A DNA stretch of 5,679 nt from Campylobacterales bacterium (GTDB lineage: Bacteria > Campylobacterota > Campylobacteria > Campylobacterales > Arcobacteraceae): assembly GCA_019752775.1 (NCBI GenBank), contig JAIELU010000155.1:1-5679 (forward strand). The letters run 5' to 3'. Positions 1-4,654 of this stretch are shown one piece after another. The translations under genes and the position numbers were made by a program. How positions within the stretch are numbered: the first letter of the stretch is position 1; each line of letters opens with the position of its first letter. Below the pieces are notes generated by a model. The model did not search any database. It had not been told where the DNA came from and saw only the letters and a program-made list of their open reading frames with translations.

Positions 1-1277
1 TCGGTGGGCTTGTCGGGATGAATATGGGTGGTTCTGCCATCACCAAAACTTATGCGACAGGAGTCGTGAGTGGAACGGATCATTTTGGTGGGCTTGCTGG
101 GCACAACGCTAATTCTACTATCTCTAGCAGCTTTTGGGATACTCAGACCACAAGACAAACAACTTCAGCAGGAGGAGTCGGAAAAACCACAAAAGAGATG
201 AGTTATGGTCAAATGTATAAAGATGATTCATGGGATATAGTAGTAGATAATAGTGTTACATCTAATACACCAATACTTAAAAAAGTTGGCGATACTTACA
301 AATGGGCAATCTCACCATTAAGTTTATCTTATACCCTAAGTGATAAAACAACAATTTACAATGGCAATACTCAAAATCTAAGTGACTTTTATACAAATGT
401 ATTTGGAGCTGACTACTCATTTATAAATGCCTATAAATTTCAAAAAGATAGTGCAGATGTAACTGGCTATAAAAACGCAGGAACATATAGTAGTATAAAA
501 GTTGCTTCAAATAATGATTTTCTAACAATTGCATCGGGTACAGATGGAAAACTCACTATCAATAAAAAAGATTTAACAGCCATAACAGCCATAACAGCAG
601 AAAATAAAACTTACAATGGAAATACTGATGCTACCTTAGTTACATCAAGTGCAGGATTTACTGGAATAATAACTGGGGATACTTTAACAGTAGCATCTGC
701 AACAGGAGCATTTGACACTAAAGATGTAGGTGAAGGTAAAACTGTAAATATCTCTGGATTAGCACTAGGTGGAGCAGATGCAAGTAACTATAACCTTATA
801 GGCACAACAGCTACTACGACAGCAAATATCACTGCCATGCCAACACCAACACCGATTACTCCGCCTGTATCTCAAAAGAAAAATAATATAAATGACATAC
901 TAACACCTATAATCAATGGAGTACAAACTACAGTTCAAGTTCCAAATATTTTAGTAAATCTCTCAGTAGCAAATGCACCTAGCGTAACTTCTTCTTTAGC
1001 GATGCAACAGACAAATGCAAACTTAGCTACAAATCTTGGGTTACAAACTGGTAGTGTACAAATAACTTCCACAGCAGCCAAAGGTGAAGAGGCGAATTCA
1101 CTCGTAACACTAAGCGAGATAAAAGAGGCTATGGGGGATTCAACTCAAGATGTAAGAGTACCGTTTGCAAATAACTCAATCATAGACCTTGTTAACGGCG
1201 GAGTAAACCTCCCAGAGGATGTAGACCAACTGTTCTATGTAACTAAAACTGCTAAGAAAAAAGTAAATAAGGAATAA
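1..1277 (+). CDS. C-terminal part of a TpsA-family secreted exoprotein with GLUG, MBG-like and YDG-like domains (5' partial)
   Basis: This is probably a large surface-exposed or released adhesin-type exoprotein, carried across the outer membrane by the TpsB encoded directly downstream. The frame is already open at base 3 and reads GGLVG before the first in-window Met (base 18), so that Met is internal and the true start lies outside. Counting from that Met, residues 1-40 are GLUG-type repeat (GGLAGHN at 24-30). Residues 103-184 resemble an MBG domain (IYNGNTQ near 113). Residues 192-272 match the YDG pattern: TYNGNTDA, a GDTLT turn, TGAFDTKDVG, and GADASNYNL before a closing ANIT. A Thr/Pro linker follows (274-283), then about 135 residues I do not recognise, ending in a Lys-rich tail. 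No membrane anchor or autotransporter barrel is visible, as expected for a TpsA partner. The N-terminal TPS secretion domain would be upstream and cannot be checked. The domain calls are from recalled patterns; the TpsA role rests on them plus the TpsB neighbour. Confidence 0.85.
   Translation, partial: GGLVGMNMGGSAITKTYATGVVSGTDHFGGLAGHNANSTISSSFWDTQTTRQTTSAGGVGKTTKEMSYGQMYKDDSWDIVVDNSVTSNTPILKKVGDTYKWAISPLSLSYTLSDKTTIYNGNTQNLSDFYTNVFGADYSFINAYKFQKDSADVTGYKNAGTYSSIKVASNNDFLTIASGTDGKLTINKKDLTAITAITAENKTYNGNTDATLVTSSAGFTGIITGDTLTVASATGAFDTKDVGEGKTVNISGLALGGADASNYNLIGTTATTTANITAMPTPTPITPPVSQKKNNINDILTPIINGVQTTVQVPNILVNLSVANAPSVTSSLAMQQTNANLATNLGLQTGSVQITSTAAKGEEANSLVTLSEIKEAMGDSTQDVRVPFANNSIIDLVNGGVNLPEDVDQLFYVTKTAKKKVNKE
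3..107 (+). repeat. GLUG-type protein repeat, end of an array
   Basis: Two GGLxG cores, GGLVG at 3-17 and GGLAGHN at 87-107, are separated by a segment with the typical ITKTYATGVVSG strand between them. This spacing and wording are characteristic of GLUG repeats in bacterial secreted adhesins. The first core sits at the window edge, so further copies very likely lie upstream. The array ends here: the next segment (SSSFWDTQTT) is the usual exit from such arrays. Confidence 0.75.
575..599 (+). repeat. In-frame 9-bp tandem repeat (AACAGCCAT, about 2.8 copies)
   Basis: AACAGCCAT occurs at 575-583 and 584-592, followed by AACAGCA at 593-599. It encodes an Ile-Thr-Ala run at the junction between the MBG-like and YDG-like domains. 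Nine bases is a multiple of three, so copy-number slippage would change only linker length and not the frame. Confidence 0.7.
1269..1273 (+). promoter_or_regulatory. Ribosome binding site of tpsB, inside the end of tpsA
   Basis: AAGGA lies eight bases before the ATG at 1282 and overlaps the last sense codons of the upstream gene (AAG GAA TAA). With only four bases between stop and start, this fixes the start of the downstream gene and suggests translational coupling of the two. Confidence 0.7.
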
Positions 1278-1281
1278 AGAG

Positions 1282-2985
1282 ATGAAAAGAGTTATAAAAA
1301 TAAATATAGCCATAAAAGCAGTGACACTCTCATTAGCTACAACTTCACTTTTAGTTGGAGCTTCTATCCCCTCAAGCAGTGATATCCAAAGAGAGGTTCA
1401 ACCTCCAAAAGATTTACCTAAAAAAGTAACTCCTTTAGTAGAGATTGGTGGAGTTCAAAAGTACGCACCTGTAATGGTAGATGATAAAAGCGGAAAAACA
1501 ATCTTTGTAAAAAGCTTTAAAATCACAGGTGGACTTCAAATGCCAGAGGCATTACTCCAAAAACTTCTCGCATCTTTTACTAATAAAGATTTAACATTTG
1601 CACAGCTTCAAGAAGCTGCATCTATTGTCACAAAATCATACCGTTCAAACGGCTTCTTTGTTGCCCGTGCTTACATTCCTGCTCAGAACATGCAAGAAGA
1701 TATTGTAGAGATAGCAATCATAGAAGGAAACTACGGTAAATTCATACTTGATAATAAATCAAATGTAAAAACTCCAATAGTTCAAGCCATACTCGATGAT
1801 GTTAAAGATACAAACATAGTAAGCACAAATACACTTGAACGTGCAATGCTCATCATAAACGATATGCCAGGTGTAAAAGTAATAGCAGCAGATGTAAAAC
1901 CTGGGGAAGAAGTGGGAACTTCTGACTTTACAATAAAAACAGAAGCAAAGCCATGGTATGATGGATATATCCTAGGTGATAATTATGGAAGTAGATATAC
2001 AGGTAAAAATAGACTCTTTACAGGATTAAATCTCAACTCTCTTGCAGGTCTAGGAGATAGATTTACTTTAAATGGACTTATCAGTAATGGAAGCGACCTA
2101 AAGAATGGTAGAGTTGCATATAGTATTCCTCTTATGCCAAATGGATTAAGAGCAGAGATAGGTTATTCTAAGACAGATTATGCTCTCACAGATGTCTATG
2201 AATCTCTTGATGCATATGGAACATCTAATACCCTTGATGCAACACTCTCATACCCAATCATAAGAACAAGATTAGAAACTCTTAAAATCTCATCTACCCT
2301 AGCCGTAAAAGATTTAAGTGATTACCAAGCAAATGAGATAACAAGTGATAAAGATGCAAAATCTATCAACCTTGCTCTTAACTACACAAGAGATCAAAAA
2401 CTCTTTGGATTTGATTCACAGATAAATTCAGGGCTTACTTTTACTTATGGAGATTTAAAATTTGTAGATAGTGACTCAACAATAAATGATGCTAATGGAG
2501 CAAATACACAAGGTATATACTCTAAACTAAACGCATATATTGGAATGTCAACTCTATTGCCAGCAGAGTTTGCTCTCTCAACAAACCTACAACTTCAAAA
2601 AGTATTAGGCGGTAAAAATTTAGATGGAAGTGAGGATATGTCTATTGGTGGAAGCAATGGGGTAAAAGTATTTCCAGATGGAGAACACAGTGCAGAAAAT
2701 GCAATACTCTTTAATCTAGAACTCTCAAGAGCTTTACTAACTCTAGGAGCATACTTTCATAAAATAGGAGTATTTTATGATGCAGGATATGCAACCATGG
2801 AAGATAATAGTAAAACTCCATCATTCAAAAGCAGAACACTACAAGATATAGGAATAGGTTACTACGCATCATACAAATCACTCTTTGTAAAAGCACAAGT
2901 TGCAACTCTAGTAGGAGGTGAAGATGTAGTAAGTGAACCTGAGTATAATACTAGGTTTTTAGTGCAAGGTGGGTGGGTTTTTTAG
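1282..2985 (+). CDS. TpsB outer-membrane transporter, ShlB/FhaC/HecB family (two-partner secretion)
   Basis: Residues 1-27 form a Sec signal peptide (Lys/Arg-rich start, hydrophobic core, likely cleavage near VGAS). A Pro-containing linker follows (36-51, QPPKDLP). The first POTRA domain spans about 75-149, ending in the family-typical VEIAIIEG. The second spans about 150-223, with INDMPGV (192-198) and PGEEVGTSDF (207-216). From about 224 a beta-barrel begins at DGYILGDNYGSRYTG, a hallmark of these transporters, and runs to a C-terminal Phe (GGWVF) suited to BAM recognition. The length of 567 residues is normal. The loop-6 motif reads GGSNGVKVFP (456-465), where the family usually has Arg (GVRAYP or VRGY/F); here it is Lys462. 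The partner barrel motif FYDAG (498-502, Asp500) is intact. The N-terminal plug-helix region before the linker is short. By family knowledge the POTRA domains bind the TpsA secretion domain in the periplasm and the barrel conducts it outward. Its substrate is almost certainly the product encoded four bases upstream. Confidence 0.95.
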   Translation: MKRVIKINIAIKAVTLSLATTSLLVGASIPSSSDIQREVQPPKDLPKKVTPLVEIGGVQKYAPVMVDDKSGKTIFVKSFKITGGLQMPEALLQKLLASFTNKDLTFAQLQEAASIVTKSYRSNGFFVARAYIPAQNMQEDIVEIAIIEGNYGKFILDNKSNVKTPIVQAILDDVKDTNIVSTNTLERAMLIINDMPGVKVIAADVKPGEEVGTSDFTIKTEAKPWYDGYILGDNYGSRYTGKNRLFTGLNLNSLAGLGDRFTLNGLISNGSDLKNGRVAYSIPLMPNGLRAEIGYSKTDYALTDVYESLDAYGTSNTLDATLSYPIIRTRLETLKISSTLAVKDLSDYQANEITSDKDAKSINLALNYTRDQKLFGFDSQINSGLTFTYGDLKFVDSDSTINDANGANTQGIYSKLNAYIGMSTLLPAEFALSTNLQLQKVLGGKNLDGSEDMSIGGSNGVKVFPDGEHSAENAILFNLELSRALLTLGAYFHKIGVFYDAGYATMEDNSKTPSFKSRTLQDIGIGYYASYKSLFVKAQVATLVGGEDVVSEPEYNTRFLVQGGWVF

Positions 2986-3021
2986 TTCTATATGCCAAAA
3001 TGATTCCAATAAGTAAATCAT

Positions 3022-3046
3022 ACTTAGAATTTAAAAACTTCTAAGT
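3022..3046. other. Perfect 8-bp hairpin 37 bases after tpsB
   Basis: ACTTAGAA (3022-3029) pairs exactly with TTCTAAGT (3039-3046) around a nine-base loop. No T-tract follows on either strand, so it does not look like an intrinsic terminator by itself. It may protect the 3' end of the tpsB mRNA or be chance in AT-rich DNA. Confidence 0.35.
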
Positions 3047-3096
3047 TAAAATAATATGTAAAAAAGAAGTAACTATCAAGTTATTAAATAAAGATG

Positions 3097-3126
3097 AAAG
3101 AAATTAAATTTTATTAATTTCTTTTT
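3097..3126 (+). terminator. Probable intrinsic terminator of the tpsA-tpsB operon
   Basis: AAAGAAATTAA (3097-3107) pairs perfectly over 11 bases with TTAATTTCTTT (3114-3124) around a six-base loop. The run of T at 3122-3126 continues past the stem and another five T follow at 3132-3136. The stem holds only one G-C pair, so it is weak by enterobacterial standards, though acceptable for a low-GC genome. It lies 111 bases after the tpsB stop. Confidence 0.5.
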
Positions 3127-3156
3127 CTAGATTTTTAAAATATCTTTAAAAAACTC

Positions 3157-3195
3157 GAGATAATGGCTATATCTATTTGCTTACATAGTTATCTC
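3157..3195. other. Bulged inverted repeat between the operon end and the short ORF
   Basis: GAGATAA (3157-3163) and CTAT (3167-3170) pair with ATAG (3185-3188) and TTATCTC (3189-3195). This gives an 11-bp stem with one three-base bulge (TGG) and a 14-base loop. It is not followed by a T-tract. It could be an operator or an RNA structure; no family is recognised. Confidence 0.3.
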
Positions 3196-3246
3196 TATAT
3201 CAAATAAGATTACAATTTTATATAAACAAGAAAAATAATGGTAATT

Positions 3247-3255
3247 TGTGATAAT
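3247..3255 (+). promoter_or_regulatory. Candidate extended -10 promoter for the short ORF at 3276
   Basis: TG-T-GATAAT matches the TGnTATAAT extended -10 pattern with one mismatch. It would start transcription near 3262, about 14 bases before the ATG. An AAGAG-like ribosome site (3265-3269) lies between. No clear -35 box is visible, which is normal for Campylobacterota, but AT-rich DNA makes chance matches common. Confidence 0.3.
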
Positions 3256-3275
3256 TGTTAAAAAAAGAGTTTAAA

Positions 3276-3362
3276 ATGAATATAAAAATATTAATATTAA
3301 GTGCTTGCAGTGTTTTAGTTTTGCAAGCTAGTGATGGTTTTAATAGTGAGTGTTTAACATAG
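3276..3362 (+). pseudogene. Signal-peptide-bearing 28-codon ORF, probable remnant of a secreted-protein gene
   Basis: The frame encodes a clear Sec signal peptide: MNIK, a hydrophobic core (ILILSACSVLVL), then LQA before SDGF, a good signal peptidase I site after residue 18. Only ten residues remain (SDGFNSECLT) before TAG at 3360. LSAC at residues 8-11 fits a lipobox, but the hydrophobic stretch before it is too short for a convincing lipoprotein. After the TAG the frame stays open for another 28 codons to the TAA at 3447, starting LLKNEKRISYFTGSF, which looks protein-like at first. TAG is one base from CAG (Gln), so a point mutation in a longer gene, cut short at its 3' side near the EAL gene, is a natural reading. 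It has a candidate ribosome site and promoter, so a real short secreted peptide is the alternative. I recognise no family. Confidence 0.4.
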
Positions 3363-3367
3363 CTTTT

Positions 3368-3407
3368 AAAAAATGAAAAGAGAATAAGTTATTTTACAGG
3401 CTCTTTT
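3368..3407 (-). terminator. Possible terminator of the EAL gene
   Basis: Read on the minus strand, AAAAGAG (from 3407-3401) pairs with CTCTTTT (3382-3376) around an 18-base loop. CA then six T (3373-3368) follow. It begins 22 bases after the EAL stop codon. The long loop makes the call uncertain, and the element lies within the read-through part of the short remnant ORF. Confidence 0.3.
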
Positions 3408-3429
3408 AGTCTCGTACTTGTTCTTTTTC

Positions 3430-4491
3430 TTAATATTCAATTTTTCTAATTATCTCAGAACTAGGTTTTGCAAAATAGTAACCTTGTGCGTAATCAACGC
3501 CTATTTCTTTTACTTTTTCAAGTTCATAGGGAGTTTCTACTCCTTCTGCTAATATTTTTATATTATTATCAACACAAATAGTTCTTAATGCTTTATATAT
3601 TGATTGTTTCATTGGGTCTTTGTCAATATTCTCTATAATATTTCTATCGACTTTTATAATATCAGGTTTAATATCAATTATCATATTAAGTGAAGAATAT
3701 CCTTCTCCTACATCATCAAGTGCAATTAAAAAACCTTTTTTTCTGTAAAAGTTTAAAATATTTTTTAAGTGTTCTTTATCTTTAACATTTTGAGTTTCTA
3801 CAACTTCAAAAACTATATTCTTTGGATCAAAATCTAATTGTTTCGCCCATTTTACAGTAGAAGCTAAACAAAATTCAGGGTCATAAATAGAAGTTGGAAT
3901 AAAGTTTATAAAAACTTTTGCATCTATTTTTTTTACAGCTGTTGTTTTTAAAGCTGTTTCTCTACACATTCTATCAAGAGTAAAATTCATATCATTTCTT
4001 GTAGATTTTGAAAATAAAACATCAGGATACATAAGTTCACCATTAGGTAAAACACCTCTTGTTAAAGCTTCATAAGCAAATATTTTATTGGTTTGAATAT
4101 CAATTATAGGTTGAAAATGTGCTGTTAAACTACTATTTTCAATTATATCAAAGAAGCTTTTATCTTCTATGAAATGTAAATATTTGTTAAATGATTTTGC
4201 AAAAAATATAGTTCCTAGGCTTAGTTGATTATCTTCATTTTCTATAAATATTTTTATTTCTTCTTTTTCTAAATCATTAAAATTTATATTGAAAAAATCA
4301 AAATTTTCTTCAAAAAAAAGTTTTGGATTTTTTTCTTCAATTGTTAATATTCCAGATATTTTATTAGTTTTAAAGCCTATCTTTTCAAGGAGATTTGAAG
4401 ATTTAATTATTAGTTCATTTATCTGCGTGATAAAATGAATTTTACTTTCTTTTTCACTTATTTTAAAAATATCTTTACATTTACATGCCAT
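3430..4491 (-). CDS. EAL-domain cyclic-di-GMP phosphodiesterase with an unrecognised N-terminal domain
   Basis: The product is predicted to hydrolyse c-di-GMP to pGpG in the cytoplasm. The EAL domain covers about residues 119-350. All residues normally needed for metal binding and catalysis are visible: Gln127 (FQPI), Glu141 in the EAL signature, Asn196 (INF), Glu229 (FEVVET), Asp259-Asp260 (LDDVGEG), Lys280 (IIKVD), Glu316 (AEGVET) and Gln336 (AQGYYF). There is no GGDEF domain, so it should be a dedicated phosphodiesterase. Loop 6 reads DDVGEGYSS instead of the common DDFGTGYSS. Residues 1-118 match no domain I know. They start MACKCK, with Cys3 and Cys5, and show no membrane segment or signal peptide, so a soluble sensory or metal-binding role is possible but unproven. 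The start is supported by AAAGGA seven bases upstream and a TATAAT box. It is monocistronic in this window, convergent with the secretion operon and divergent from the repeat-protein gene. Confidence 0.92.
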   Translation of the reverse strand: MACKCKDIFKISEKESKIHFITQINELIIKSSNLLEKIGFKTNKISGILTIEEKNPKLFFEENFDFFNINFNDLEKEEIKIFIENEDNQLSLGTIFFAKSFNKYLHFIEDKSFFDIIENSSLTAHFQPIIDIQTNKIFAYEALTRGVLPNGELMYPDVLFSKSTRNDMNFTLDRMCRETALKTTAVKKIDAKVFINFIPTSIYDPEFCLASTVKWAKQLDFDPKNIVFEVVETQNVKDKEHLKNILNFYRKKGFLIALDDVGEGYSSLNMIIDIKPDIIKVDRNIIENIDKDPMKQSIYKALRTICVDNNIKILAEGVETPYELEKVKEIGVDYAQGYYFAKPSSEIIRKIEY

Positions 4492-4498
4492 TTTTTAA

Positions 4499-4504
4499 TC
4501 CTTT
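4499..4504 (-). promoter_or_regulatory. Ribosome binding site of the EAL gene
   Basis: On the minus strand AAAGGA stands seven bases before the ATG at 4491. It supports that ATG as the start, and so supports the MACKC N-terminus. Confidence 0.65.
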
Positions 4505-4537
4505 ATTATTAATTGAAAATAAAAATCTAATTAATAA

Positions 4538-4543
4538 ATTATA
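4538..4543 (-). promoter_or_regulatory. Candidate -10 box (TATAAT) of the EAL gene
   Basis: A perfect TATAAT reads leftwards here. Transcription would start near 4531, giving a leader of about 40 bases. No convincing -35 hexamer stands upstream; AT-rich tracts do, as is usual for sigma-70 promoters of Campylobacterota. Confidence 0.45.
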
Positions 4544-4550
4544 TAGGAAT

Positions 4551-4562
4551 AAAAAGCTTTTT
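4551..4562. other. 12-bp perfect palindrome between the divergent promoters
   Basis: AAAAAGCTTTTT is self-complementary and lies between the leftward -10 (4538-4543) and the rightward candidate -10 (4609-4617). A dimeric regulator could bind here, but simple A/T tracts around a GC centre also arise by chance. Confidence 0.25.
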
Positions 4563-4608
4563 TGTATGTTTTATATGTTCTTTAATATTAATCTTTTAAG
4601 ATATAAAA

Positions 4609-4617
4609 TGATAAAAT
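4609..4617 (+). promoter_or_regulatory. Candidate extended -10 promoter of the repeat-protein gene
   Basis: TG-A-TAAAAT fits TGnTATAAT with one mismatch. It would start transcription near 4624, about 30 bases before the ATG at 4655. Confidence 0.35.
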
Positions 4618-4643
4618 ATAGTACAAATTTAAATAAAAATAAT

Positions 4644-4648
4644 AAAGG
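4644..4648 (+). promoter_or_regulatory. Ribosome binding site of the repeat-protein gene
   Basis: AAAGG lies six bases before the ATG at 4655, with a further GAGG directly against the start codon. No in-frame ATG upstream competes with it. Confidence 0.6.
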
Positions 4649-4654
4649 TAGAGG

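Larger units (their letters stand above)
2986..3429. other. Intergenic stretch without an intact gene of normal size
   Basis: This 444-base, very AT-rich stretch separates the secretion operon from the convergent EAL gene. I see hairpins at 3022-3046 and 3157-3195, a probable terminator at 3097-3126, a candidate promoter at 3247-3255, a short signal-peptide-bearing reading frame at 3276-3362, and a possible minus-strand terminator at 3368-3407. I see no tRNA-like cloverleaf and no other credible reading frame. Confidence 0.6.

Noticed and set aside
18..20. ATG at 18 as the true start of the first gene
   Set aside because: The frame is open upstream to the window edge and already encodes a GLUG core (GGLVG), and no ribosome site precedes it. 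The gene starts outside the window.
3095..3116. Tiny reading frame starting ATG AAA GAA ATT at 3095
   Set aside because: It ends after seven codons, lacks a ribosome site and coincides with the terminator stem.
3132..3152. TTTTTAAA/TTTAAAAA hairpin as a second terminator
   Set aside because: The stem is A/T only in very AT-rich DNA and no T-tract follows; it is probably chance, or at most a helper to the stronger hairpin just before it.
3306..3308. Lipoprotein call for the short ORF on the basis of LSAC
   Set aside because: Only about six hydrophobic residues precede the Cys, and the hydrophobic core continues past it to a good LQA cleavage site, which fits an ordinary signal peptide better.
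3303..3328. 7-bp inverted repeat GCTTGCA/TGCAAGC as a terminator or operator
   Set aside because: It lies inside the signal-peptide codons of the short ORF, has a 12-base loop and no T-tract, and repeated Leu/Ala/Cys codons can produce it.
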